Positions 14,501 to 28,900 of a stretch of DNA of 64,000 nt are shown here, piece by piece. Each line of letters starts with the position of its first letter. The stretch's first letter is position 1. The DNA lies in contig CM082590.2 in NCBI GenBank assembly GCA_040954595.2, positions 2,666,001 to 2,730,000 on the forward strand, given 5' to 3'. The position numbers and the translations under genes were made by a program. Below the pieces are notes generated by a model, which did not search any database, had not been told where the DNA came from, and was given only the letters and a program-made list of their open reading frames with translations. This stretch comes from Balanoglossus misakiensis (Eukaryota > Hemichordata).

Positions 14501-17500
14501 CTACCAAACACAGCCTCGTTTGTTTAGAAAATTCTGTTGTGATGCGCAGAACATATATATAGGCCTATGCGCATAAGAACGTTTCCACTAGACTCTGTAG
14601 ATCGACGGATAGCTGTAAAATTTCCATGGTTGCTTCCAAACAGCCTCGTTTATTTACCGATTTCTGTTGTGAGGCGCAGAACACATGATAGGCCTATGCG
14701 CATAAGACATTTTTCCACTAGACTCTGTAGATTGACGGATAGTTGTAAAATTTCATGGTTGCTTCCAAATACAGCCTCGTTTATTTAGCGATTTCTGTTG
14801 TGATGCGCATAACACATAGATAGGCCTATGCGCATAAGAACGTTTTCCACTAGACTTTGTAGATCGACGGATAGTTGTACAATGTCCATGGTTGCTTCCA
14901 AACAGCCTCGTTTATTTACCGAATTCTGTTGTGAGGCGCAGAACACGTAATAGGTCTATGCGCATAAGGAAGTTTTCCACCAGACTCTGTAGATCGACGG
15001 ATAGTTGTAAAATTTCATGGTTGCTTCCAAATACAGCCTCGTTTATTTACCGATTTCTGTTGTGATGCGCATAACACATAGATAGGCCTATGCGCATAAG
15101 AAGTTTTCCACTAGACTCTGTAGATCGACGGATAGTTGTACAATTTCCATGGTTGCTTCCAAACAGCCTCGTTTATTTACCGATTTCTGTTGTGAGGCAC
15201 AGAACACATGATAGGCCTATGCGCATAAGACATTTTTCCACTAGACTCTGTAGATCGACGGATAGTTCTAAAATTTCCATGGTTGCTTCCAAACAGCCTC
15301 GTTTATTTACCGAATTCTGTTGTGAGGCGCAGAGCACGTAATAGGCCTATGCGCATAAGAAAGTTTTCCACCAGACTCTGTAGATCGACGGATAGTTGTA
15401 CAATTTCCATGGTTGCTTCCAAACAGCCTCGTTTATTTACCGATTTCTGTTGTGATGCGCAGAACACATAGATAGGCATATGTGCATAATAAAGTTTTCC
15501 ACTAGACTCTGTAGATCGAGAGATAGTTCTAAAATTTCCATGGTTGCTTCCAAACACAGCCTCGTTTGTTTACAAAATTCTGTTGTGATGCGCAGAACAC
15601 ATATATAGGCCTATGCGCATAATAACGTTTTCCACTAGACTCTGTAGATCGACGGATAGTTGTAAAATTTCCATGGTTGCTTCCAAACAGCCTCGTTTAT
15701 TTACCGAATTCTGTTGTGAGGCGCAGAACACATAGATAGGCATATGTGCATAAGAAAGTTTTCCACTATAGACTCTGTAGATCGAGAGATAGTTCTAAAA
15801 TGTCCATGGTTGCTTCCAAACACAGCCTCGTTTATTTACCGATTTCTGTTGTGATGCGCATAACACATAGATAGGCCTATGCGCATAAGAACGTTTTCCA
15901 CTAGACTCTGTAGATTGACGGATAGTTGTACAATTTCCATGGTTGCTTCCAAACAGCATCGTTTATTTACCGAATTCTGTTGTGAGGCGCAGAACACGTA
16001 ATAGGTCTATGCGCATAAGGAAGTTTTCCACCAGACTCTGTAGATCGACGGATAGTTGTAAAATTTCATGATTGCTTCCAAATACAGCCTCGTTTATTTA
16101 CCGATTTCTGTTGTGATGCGCATAACACATAGATAGGCCTATGCGCATAAGAACGTTTTCCACTAGACTATGTAGATCGACGGATAGTTGTACAATTTCC
16201 ATGGTTGCTTCCAAACAGCCTCGTTTATTTACCGATTTCTGTTGTGAGGCGCAGAACACATGATAGGCCTATGCGCATAAGACATTTTTCCACTAGACTC
16301 TGTAGATCGACGGATTGTTCTAAAATTTCCATGGTTGCTTCCAAACAGCCTCGTTTATTTACCGAATTCTGTTGTGAGGCGCAGAGCACGTAATAGGCCT
16401 ATGCGCATAAGAAAGTTTTCCACCAGACTCCTTAGATCGACGGATAGTTGTAAAATTTCCATGGTTGTTTCCAAACACAGCCTCGTTCATTTATAAAATT
16501 CTGTTGTGATGCGCTGAACACATACATATGCCTATGCGCATAAGAAAGTTTCCCACTAGACTCTGTAGATCGACGGATAGTTCTAAAATTTCCATGATTG
16601 CTTCCAAACACATCCTCGATTGTTTACAAAATTCTGTTGTGATGCGCAGAACACATATATAGGCCTATGCGCATATGAATGTTTTCCACTATACTCCGTA
16701 GATCGACAGATAGTTCTAAAATTTCCATTGTTGCTTCCAAACAAAGCCTCGTTTGTTTACAAAATTCTGTTGTGATGTGCATAACACATGATAGGCCTAT
16801 GCGCACATGAACGTTTTTCCACTAGACTCTGTAGATCGACGGATAGTTCTAAAATTTCCATGGTTGCTTCCAAGCACAGCCTCGTTTGTTTACAAAATTC
16901 TGTTGTGATGCGCAGAACACATATATAGGCCTATGCGCATAATAACGTTTTCCACTAGACTCTGTAGATCGACGGATAGTTGTAAAATTTCCATGGTTGC
17001 TTCCAAACAGCCTCGTTTATTTACCGAATTCTGTTGTGAGGCGCAGAACACATAGATAGGCATATGTGCATAAGAAAGTTTTCCACTATAGACTCTGTAG
17101 ATCGAGAGATAGTTCTAAAATGTCCATGGTTGCTACCAAACACAGCCTCGTTTGTTTACAAAATTCTGTTGTGATGCGCAGAACACATATATAGGCCTAT
17201 GCGCATAAGAACGTTTCCACTAGACTCTGTAGATCGACGGATAGCTGTAAAATTTCCATGGTTGCTTCCAAACAGCCTCGTTTATTTACCGATTTCTGTT
17301 GTGATGCGCAGAACACATAGATAGGCATATGTGCATAATAAAGTTTTCCACTAGACTCTGTAGATCGAGAGATAGTTCTAAAATTTCCATGGTTGCTTCC
17401 AAACACAGCCTCGTTTGTTTACAAAATTCTGTTGTGATGCGCATAACACATAGATAGGCCTATGCGCATAAGAACGTTTTCCACTAGACTCTGTAGATCG

Positions 17501-20500
17501 ACGGATAGTTGTACAATTTCCATGGTTGCTTCCAAACAGCCTCGTTTATTTACCGATTTCTGTTGTGAGGCACAGAACACATGATAGGCCTATGCGCATA
17601 AGACATTTTTCCACTAGACTCTGTAGATCGACGGATAGTTCTAAAATTTCCATGGTTGCTTCCAAACAGCCTCGTTTATTTACCGAATTCTGTTGTGAGG
17701 CGCAGAGCACGTAATAGGCCTGTGCGCATAAGAAAGTTTTCCACCAGACTCTGTAGATCGACGGATAGTTGTAAAATTTCCATGGTTGCTTCCAAACAGC
17801 CTCGTTTATTTACCGATTTCTGTTGTGATGCGCAGAACACATAGATAGGCATATGTGCATAATAAAGTTTTCCACTAGACTCTGTAGATCGAGAGATAGT
17901 TCTAAAATTTCCATGGTTGCTTCCAAACACAGCCTCGTTTGCTTACAAAATTCTGTTGTGATGCGCAGAACACATATATAGGCCTATGCGCATAATAACG
18001 TTTTCCACTAGACTCTGTAGATCGACGGATAGTTGTAAAATTTCTATGGTTGCTTCCAAACAGCCTCGTTTATTTACCGAATTCTGTTGTGAGGCGCAGA
18101 ACACATAGATAGGCATATGTGCATAAGAAAGTTTTCCACTATAGACTCTGTAGATCGAGAGATAGTTCTAAAATGTCCATGGTTGCTTCCAAACACAGCC
18201 TCGTTTGTTTACAAAATTCTGTTGTGATGCGCAGAACACATATATAGGCCTATGCGCATAATAACGTTTTCCACTAGACTCTGTAGATCGACGGATAGTT
18301 GTAAAATTTCCATGGTTGCTTCCAAACAGCCTCGTTTATTTACCGAATTCTGTTGTGAGGCGCAGAACACATAGATAGGCATATGTGCATAAGAAAGTTT
18401 TCCACTATAGACTCTGTAGATCGAGAGATAGTTCTAAAATGTCCATGGTTGCTACCAAACACAGCCTCGTTTGTTTACAAAATTCTGTTGTGATGCGCAG
18501 AACACATATATAGGCCTATGCGCATAAGAACGTTTCCACTAGACTCTGTAGATCGACGGATAGCTGTAAAATTTCCATGGTTGCTTCCAAACAGCCTCGT
18601 TTATTTACCGATTTCTGTTGTGAGGCGCAGAACACATGATAGGCCTATGCGCATGAGACATTTTTCCACTAGACTCTGTAGATCGACGGATAGTTGTAAA
18701 ATTTCATGGTTGCTTCCAAATACAGCCTCGTTTATTTAGCGATTTCTGTTGTGATGCGCATAACACATAGATAGGCCTATGCGCATATCAACGTTTTCCA
18801 CTAGACTTTGTAGATCGACGGATAGTTGTACAATGTCCATGGTTGCTTCCAAACAGCCTCGTTTATTTACCGAATTCTGTTGTGAGGCGCAGAACACGTA
18901 ATAGGTCTATGCGCATAAGGAAGTTTTTCCACCAGACTCTGTAGATCGACGGATAGTTGTAAAATTTCATGGTTGCTTCCAAATACAGCCTCGTTTATTT
19001 ACCGATTTCTGTTGTGATGCGCATAACACATAGATAGGCCTATGCGCATAAGAACGTTTTCCACTAGACTCTGTAGATCGACGGATAGTTGTACAATTTC
19101 CATGGTTGCTTCCAAACAGCCTCGTTTATTTACCGATTTCTGTTGTGAGGCACAGAACACACGATAGGCCTATGCGCATAAGACATTTTTCCACTAGACT
19201 CTGTAGATCGACGGATAGTTCTAAAATTTCCATGGTTGCTTCCAAACAGCCTCGTTTATTTACCGAATTCTGTTGTGAGGCGCAGAGCACGTAATAGGCC
19301 TATGCGCATAAGAAAGTTTTCCACCAGACTCTGTAGATCGACGGATAGTTGTAAAATTTCCATGGTTGCTTCCAAACAGCCTCGTTTATTTACCGATTTC
19401 TGTTGTGATGCGCAGAACACATAGATAGGCATATGTGCATAATAAAGTTTTCCACTAGACTCTGTAGATCGAGAGATAGTTCTAAAATTTCCATGGTTGC
19501 TTCCAAACACAGCCTCGTTTGTTTACAAAATTCTGTTGTGATGCGCAGAACACATATATAGGCCTATGCGCATAATAACGTTTTCCACTAGACTCTGTAG
19601 ATCGACGGATAGTTGTAAAATTTCCATGGTTGCTTCCAAACAGCCTCGTTTATTTACCGAATTCTGTTGTGAGGCGCAGAACACATAGATAGGCATATGT
19701 GCATAAGAAAGTTTTCCACTATAGACTCTGTAGATCGAGAGATAGTTCTAAAATGTCCATGGTTGCTACCAAACACAGCCTCGTTTGTTTACAAAATTCT
19801 GTTGTGATGCGCAGAACACATATATAGGCCTATGCGCATAAGAACGTTTCCACTAGACTCTGTAGATCGACGGATAGCTGTAAAATTTCCATGGTTGCTT
19901 CCAAACAGCCTCGTTTATTTACAGATTTCTGTTGTGAGGCGCAGAACACATGATAGGCCTATGCGCATGAGACATTTTTCCACTAGACTCTGTAGATCGA
20001 CGGATAGTTGTAAAATTTCAAGATTGCTTCCAAATACAGCCTCGTTTATTTACCGATTTCTGTTGTGATGCGCATAGATAGGCCTATGCGCATAAGAACG
20101 TTTTCCACTAGACTATGTAGATCGACGGATAGTTGTACAATTTCCATGGTTGCTTCCAAACAGCCTCGTTTATTTACCGATTTCTGTTGTGAGGCGCAGA
20201 ACACATGATAGGCCTATGCGCATAAGACATTTTTCCACTAGACTCTGTAGATCGACGGATAGTTCTAAAATTTCCATGGTTGCTTCCAAACAGCCTCGTT
20301 TATTTACCGAATTCTGTTGTGAGGCGCAGAGCACGTAATAGGCCTATGCGCATAAGAAAGTTTTCCACCAGACTCCTTAGATCGACGGATAGTTGTAAAA
20401 TTTCCATGGTTGTTTCCAAACACAGCCTCGTTCATTTATAAAATTCTGTTGTGATGCGCTGAACACATACATATGCCTATGCGCATAAGAAAGTTTCCCA

Positions 20501-23500
20501 CTAGACTCTGTAGATCGACGGATAGTTCTAAAATTTCCATGATTGCTTCCAAACACATCCTCGATTGTTTACAAAATTCTGTTGTGATGCGCAGAACACA
20601 TATATAGGCCTATGCGCATGTGAATGTTTTCCACTATACTCCGTAGATCGACAGATAGTTCTAAAATTTCCATTGTTGCTTCCAAACAAAGCCTCGTTTG
20701 TTTACAAAATTCTGTTGTGATGTGCATAACACATGATAGGCCTATGCGCACATGAACGTTTTTCCACTAGACTCTGTAGATCGACGGATAGTTCTAAAAT
20801 TTACATGGTTGCTTCCAAACAGCCTCGTTTATTTACCGATTTCTGTTGTGAGGCGCAGAACACGTAATAGGCCTATGCGCATAAGAAAGTTTTCCACCAG
20901 ACTCTGTAGATCGACGGATAGTTGTAAAATTTACATGGTTGCTTCCAAATACAGCCTCGTTTATTTACCGATTTCTGTTGTGATGCGCATAATACATAGA
21001 TAGGCCTATGTGCATAATAAAGTTTTCCACTAGACTCTGTAGATCGAGAGATAGTTCTAAAATTTCCATGGTTGTTTCCAAACACAGCCTCGTTCATTTA
21101 CAAAATTCTGTTGTGATGCGCTGAACACATACATATGCCTATGCGCATAAGAAAGTTTCCCACTAGACTCTGTAGATCGACGGATAGTTCTAAAATTTCC
21201 ATGATTGCTTCCAAACACATCCTCGATTGTTTACAAAATTCTGTTGTGATGCGCAGAACACATATATAGGCCTATGCGCATATGAACGTTTTCCACTATA
21301 CTCCGTAGATCGACGGATAGTTCTAAAATTTCCATTGTTGCTTCCAAACAGCCTCGTTTATTTACCGAATTCTGTTGTGAGGCGCAGAACACGTAATAGG
21401 CCTATGCGCATAAGAAACTTTTCAACTTTAGATCGAGAGATGGTTCTAAAATTTCCATGGTTGTTTCCAAACACAGCCTCGTTCATTTACAAAATTCTGT
21501 TGTGATGCGCTGAACACATACATATGCCTATGCGCATAAGAAAGTTTCCCACTATACTCTGTAGATCGACGGATAGTTCTAAAATTTCCATGATTGCTTC
21601 CAAACACATCCTCGATTGTTTACAAAATTCTGTTGTGATGCGCAGAACACATATATAGGCCTATGCGCATATGAACGTTTTCCACTATACTCCGTAGATC
21701 GACAGATAGTTCTAAAATTTCCAATGTTGCTTCCAAACAAAGCCTCGTTTGTTTACAAAATTATGTTGTGATGTGCATAACACATGATAGGCCTATGCGC
21801 ATATGAACGTTTTCCACTATACGCTGTAGATCGAGAGATAGTTCTAAATTTCCATGGTTGCTTCCAAACAGCCTCGTTTATTTACCGAATTCTGTTGTTA
21901 GGCGCAGAACACGTAATAGGCCTATGCGCATAAGAAAGTTTTCCACTAGACTCTGTATATCGACGGATAGTTGTAAAATTTCCATGGTTGCTTCCAAATA
22001 CAGCCTCGTTTATTTAGCGATTTCTGTTGTGATGCGCATAATACATAGATAGGCAAATGTGCATAATAAAGTTTTCCACTAGACTCTGTAGATCGAGAGA
22101 TAGTTCTAAAATTTCCATGGTTGTTTCCAAACACAGCCTCGTTCATTTACAAAATTCTGTTGTGATGTGCATAACACATGATAGGCCTATGCGCATATAA
22201 ACGTTTCCCACTATACACTGTAGATCGAGAGATAGTTCTAAAATTTCCATGGTTGTTTCCAAACACAGCCTCGTTCATTTACAAAATTCTGTTGTGATGC
22301 GCAGAACACATATATAGGCCTATGCGCATATGAACGTTTTCCACTATACTCCGTAGATCGACAGATAGTTCTAAAATTTCCAATGTTGCTTCCAAACAAA
22401 GCCTCGTTTGTTTACAAAATTATGTTGTGATGTGCATAACACATGATAGCATATGCGCATATGAACGTTTTCCACTATACTCTGTAGATCGAGAGATAGT
22501 TCTAAAATTTCCACGGTTGCTTCCAAACAAAGCCTCGTTTGTTTACAAAATTATGTTGTGATGTGCATAACACATGATAGGCCTATGCGCATATGAACGT
22601 TTTCCACTATACTCTGTAGATCGAGAGATAGTTCTAAAATTTCCACGGTTGCTTCCAAACAAAGCCTCGTTTGTTTACAAAATTCTGTTGTGATGCGCAG
22701 AACACATATATAGGCCTATGCGCATATGAACGTTTTCCACTAGACTCTGTATATCGACGGATAGTTGTAAAATTTCCATGGTTGCTTCCAAACAGCCTCG
22801 TTTATTTACCGAATTCTGTTGTGAGGCGCAGAACACATAGATAGGCATATGTGCATAAGAAAGTTTTCCACTATAGACTCTGTAGATCGAGAGATAGTTC
22901 TAAAATGTCCATGGTTGCTACCAAACACAGCCTCGTTTGTTTACAAAATTCTGTTGTGATGCGCAGAACACATATATAGGCCTATGCGCATAAGAACGTT
23001 TCCACTAGACTCTGTAGATCGACGGATAGCTGTAAAATTTCCATGGTTGCTTCCAAACAGCCTCGTTTATTTACCGATTTCTCTTGTGATGCGCAGAACA
23101 CATAGATAGGCATATGTGCATAATAAAGTTTTCCACTAGACTCTGTAGATCGAGAGATAGTTCTAAAATTTCCATGGTTGCTTCCAAACACAGCCTCGTT
23201 TGTTTACAAAATTCTGTTGTGATGCGCAGAACACATATATAGGCCTATGCGCATAATAACGTTTTCCACTAGACTCTGTAGATCGACGGATAGTTGTAAA
23301 ATTTCCATGGTTGCTTCCAAACAGCCTCGTTTATTTACCGAATTCTGTTGTGAGGCGCAGAACACATAGATAGGCATATGTGCATAAGAAAGTTTTCCAC
23401 TATAGACTCTGTAGATCGAGAGATAGTTCTAAAATGTCCATGGTTGCTTCCAAACACAGCCTCGTTTGTTTACAAAATTCTGTTGTGATGCGCAGAACAC

Positions 23501-25999
23501 ATATATAGGCCTATGCGCATAATAACGTTTTCCACTAGACTCTGTAGATCGACGGATAGTTGTAAAATTTCCATGGTTGCTTCCAAACAGCCTCGTTTAT
23601 TTACCGAATTCTGTTGTGAGGCGCAGAACACATAGATAGGCATATGTGCATAAGAAAGTTTTCCACTATAGACTCTGTAGATCGAGAGATAGTTCTAAAA
23701 TGTCCATGGTTGCTACCAAACACAGCCTCGTTTGTTTACAAAATTCTGTTGTGATGCGCAGAACACATATATAGGCCTATGCGCATAAGAATGTTTCCAC
23801 TAGACTCTGTAGATCGACGGATAGCTGTAAAATTTCCATGGTTGCTTCCAAACAGCCTCGTTTATTTACCGATTTCTGTTGTGAGGCGCAGAACACATGA
23901 TAGGCCTATGCGCATGAGACATTTTTCCACTAGACTCTGTAGATCGACGGATAGTTGTAAAATTTCATGGTTGCTTCCAAATACAGCCTCGTTTATTTAG
24001 CGATTTCTGTTGTGATGCGCATAACACATAGATAGGTCTATGCGCATAAGAACGTTTTCCACTAGACTTTGTAGATCGACGGATAGTTGTACAATGTCCA
24101 TGGTTGCTTCCAAACAGCCTCGTTTATTTACCGAATTCTGTTGTGAGGCGCAGAACACGTAATAGGTCTATGCGCATAAGGAAGTTTTCCACCAGACTCT
24201 GTAGATCGACGGATAGTTGTACAATTTCCATGGTTGCTTCCAAACAGCCTCGTTTATTTACCGATTTCTGTTGTGAGGCACAAAACACATGATAGGCCTA
24301 TGCGCATAAGACATTTTTCCACTAGACTCTGTAGATCGACGGATAGTTCTAAAATTTCCATGGTTGCTTCCAAACAGCCTCGTTTATTTACCGAATTCTG
24401 TTGTGAGGCGCAGAGCACGTAATAGGCCTATGCGCATAAGAAAGTTTTCCACCAGACTCTGTAGATCGACGGATAGTTGTAAAATTTCCATGGTTGCTTC
24501 CAAACAGCCTCGTTTATTTACCGATTTCTGTTGTGATGCGCAGAACACATAGATAGGCATATGTGCATAATAAAGTTTTCCACTAGACTCTGTAGATCGA
24601 GAGATAGTTCTAAAATTTCCATGGTTGCTTCCAAACACAGCCTCGTTTGTTTACAAAATTCTGTTGTGATGCGCAGAACACATATATAGGCCTATGCGCA
24701 TAATAACGTTTTCCACTAGACTCTGTAGATCGACGGATAGTTGTAAAATTTCCATGGTTGCTTCCAAACAGCCTCGTTTATTTACCGAATTCTGTTGTGA
24801 GGCGCAGAACACATAGATAGGCATATGTGCATAAGAAAGTTTTCCACTATAGACTCTGTAGATCGAGAGATAGTTCTAAAATGTCCATGGTTGCTTCCAA
24901 ACACAGCCTCGTTTATTTACCGATTTCTGTTGTGATGCGCATAACACATAGATAGGCCTATGCGCAAATGAACGTTTTCCACTATACTCTGTAGATCGAG
25001 AGATAGTTCTAAAATTTCCATGGTTGCTTCCAAACTCCGCTTCGTTTATTTACGGAATTCTGTTGTGAGGCGCAGAACACATGATAGGCCTATGCGCATA
25101 AGACATTTTTCCAATAGACTCTGTAGATCGACGGATAGTTCTAAAATTTCCATGGTTGCTTCCAAACAGCCTCGTTTATTTACCGAATTCTGTTGTTAGG
25201 CGCAGAACACGTAATAGGCCTATGCGCATAAGAAAGTTTTCCACCAGACTCTGTAGATCGACGGATAGTTGTAAAATTTACATGGTTGCTTCCAAATACA
25301 GCCTCGTTTATTTAGCGGTTTCTGTTGTGATGCGCATAATACATAGATAGGCCTATGCGCATAAGAACGTTTTCGACTAGACTCTGTAGATCGACGGATA
25401 GTTCTAAAATTTCCATGGTTGCTTCCAAACAGCCTCGTTTATTTACCGAATTCTGTTGTGAGGCGCAGAACACGTAATAGGCCTATGCGCATAAGAAACT
25501 TTTCCACCAGACTCTGTAGATCGACGGATAGTTGTAAAATTTCCATGGTTGTTTCCAAACAGCCTCGTTTATTTACCGAATTCTGTTGTGATGCGTAGAA
25601 CACATACATATGCCTTTGCGCATAAGAAAGTTTTCCACCAGACTCTGTAGATCGACGGATAGTTGTAAAATTTACATGGTTGCTTCCAAATACAGCCTCG
25701 TTTATTTAGCGGTTTCTGTTGTGATGCGCATAATACATAGATAGGCCTATGCGCATAAGAACGTTTTCGACTAGACTCTGTAGATCGACGGATAGTTCTA
25801 AAATTTCCATGGTTGCTTCCAAACAGCCTCGTTTATTTACCGAATTCTGTTGTGAGGCGCAGAACACGTAATAGGCCTATGCGCAAAAGAAACTTTTCCA
25901 CCAGACTCTGTAGATCGACGGATAGTTGTAAAATTTCCATGGTTGTTTCCAAACAGCCTCGTTTAATTACCGAATTCTGTTGTGATGCGTAGAACACGT

Positions 26000-28900
26000 A
26001 CATATGCCTTTGCGCATAAGAAATTTTTCTACTAGACTCCGTAGATCGACGGATAGTTCTAAAATTTCCATGGTTGCTTCCAAACAAAGCATCGTTTGTT
26101 TACAAAATTCTGTTGTGATGCGCAGAACACATAGAGAGGCCTATGCGCATAAGAAAGTTTTCCACTAGACTCTGTATATCGACGGATAGTTCTAAAATTT
26201 CCATGGTTGCTTCCAAACACATCCTCGTTTGTTTACAAAATTATGTTGTGATGCGCATAATACATAGATAGGCCTATGCGCATAAGAACGTTTTCCAGTA
26301 GACTCTGTAGATCGACGCATAGTTCTAAAATTTCCATGGTTGCTTCCAAACAGCCTCGTTTATTTACCGAATTCTGTTGTGATGCGTAGAATACATACAT
26401 ATGCCTATGCGCATAAGAAATTTTACCACTAGACTCCGTAGATCGACGGATAGTTCTAAAATTTCCATGGTTGCTTCCAAACAAAGCATCGTTTGTTTAC
26501 AAAATTCTGTTGTGATGCGCAGAACACATAGATAGGCCTATGCGCATATGAACGTTTTCCACTATACTCTGTAGATCGACGGATAGTTCTAAAATTTCCA
26601 TGGTTGCTTCCAAACAGCCTCGTTTATTTACAGAATTCTGTTGTGAGACGCAGAACACATACATATGCCTATGCGCATAAGAAATTTTTCCACTAGACTC
26701 CGTAGATCGACGGATAGTTCTAAAATTTCCATGGTTGCTTCCAAACAAAGCATCGTTTGTTTACAAAATTCTGTTGTGATGCGCAGAACACATAGATAGG
26801 CCTATGCGCATATGAACGTTTTCCACTATACTCTGTAGATCGACGGATAGTTCTAAAATTTCCATGGTTGCTTCCAAACAGCCTCGTTTATTTACAGAAT
26901 TCTGTTGTGAGACGCAGAACACATACATATGCCTATGCGCATAAGAAATTTTTCCACTAGACTCCGTAGATCGACGGATAGTTGTAAAATTTACACGGTT
27001 GCTTCCAAATACAGCCTCGTTTATTTAGCGATTTCTGTTGTGATGCGCATAATACATAGATAGGCCTATGCGCATAAGAACGTTTTTCACTAGACTCTGT
27101 AGATCGACGGATAGTTCTAAAATTTCCATGGTTGCTTCCAAACAGCCTCGTTTATTTACCGAATTCTGTTGTGAGGCGCAGAACACGTAATAGGCCTATG
27201 CGCATAAGAGACTTTTCCACCAGACTCTGTAGATCGACGGATAGTTGTAAAATTTCCATGGTTGTTTCCAAACAGCCTCGTTTATTTACCGAATTCTGTT
27301 GTGATGCGTAGAACACATACATATGCCTATGCGCATAAGAAATTTTTCCACTAGACTCCGTAGATCGACGGATAGTTCTAAAATTTCCATGGTTGCTTCC
27401 AAACAAAGCATCGTTTGTTTACAAAATTCTGTTGTGATGCGCAGAACACATAGAGAGGCCTATGCGCATATGAACGTTTTCCACTAGACTCTGTATATCG
27501 ACGGATAGTTCTAAAATTTCCATGGTTGCTTCCAAACACATCCTCGTTTGTTTACAAAATTCTCTTGTGATGCGCATAATACATAGATAGGCCTATGCGC
27601 ATAAGAACGTTTTCCACTAGACTCTGTAGATCGACGGATAGTTCTAAAATTTCCATGGTTGCTTCCAAACAGCCTCGTTTATTTACCGAATTCTCTTGTG
27701 AGGCGCAGAACACGTAATAGGCCTATGCGCATAAGAAACTTTTCCACCAGACTCGGTAGATCGACAGACAGTTGTAAAATTTCCATGGTTGTTTCCAAAC
27801 AGCCTCGTTTATTTACCGAATTCTGTTGTGATGCGTAGAACACATACATATGCCTATGCGCATAAGAAATTTTTCCACTAGACTCCGTAGATCGACGGAT
27901 AGTTCTAAAATTTCCATGGTTGCTTCCAAACAAAGCATCGTTTGTATACAAAATTCTGTTGTGATGCGCAGAACACATAGAGAGGCCTATGCGCATATGA
28001 ACGTTTTCCACTAGACTCTGTATATCGACGGATAGTTCTAAAATTTCCATGGTTGCTTCCAAACACATCCTCGTTTGTTTACAAAATTCTGTTGTGATGC
28101 GCATAATACATAGATAGGCCTATGCGCATAAGAACGTTTTCCACTAGACTCTGTAGATCGACGGATAGTTCTAAAATTTCCATGGTTGCTTCCAAACAGC
28201 CTCGTTTATTTACCGAATTCTCTTGTGAGGCGCAGAACACGTAATAGGCCTATGCGCATAAGAAACTTTTCCACCAGACTCTGTAGATCGACAGACAGTT
28301 GTAAAATTTCCATGGTTGTTTCCAAACAGCCTCGTTTATTTACCGAATTCTGTTGTGATGCGTAGAACACATACATATGCCTATGCGCATAAGAAATTTT
28401 TCCACTAGACTCCGTAGATCGACGGATAGTTCGAAAATTTCCATGGTTGCTTCCAAACAAAGCATCGTTTGTATACAAAATTCTGTTGTGATGTGCAGAA
28501 CAAATAGAGAGGCCTATGCGCATAAGAACGTTTTCCACTAGACTCTGTATATCGACGGATAGTTCTAAAATTTCCATGGTTGCTTCCAAGCACATCCTCG
28601 TTTGTTTACAAAATTATGTTGTGATGCGCAGAACACATAGATAGGCCTATGCGCATTGGAAAGTTTTCCACTAGACTCCGTAGATCGACGGATAGTTCTA
28701 AAATTTCCATGGTTGCTTCCAAACACATCCTCGTTTGTTTACAAAATTCTGTTGTGATGCGCAGAACACATAGATAGGCCTATGCGCATCGGAAAGTTTT
28801 CCACTAGACTCCGTAGATGGACGGATAGTTCTAAAATTTCCATGGTTGCTTCCAAACACATCCTCGTTTGTTTACAAAAATCTGTTGTGATGCGCAGAAC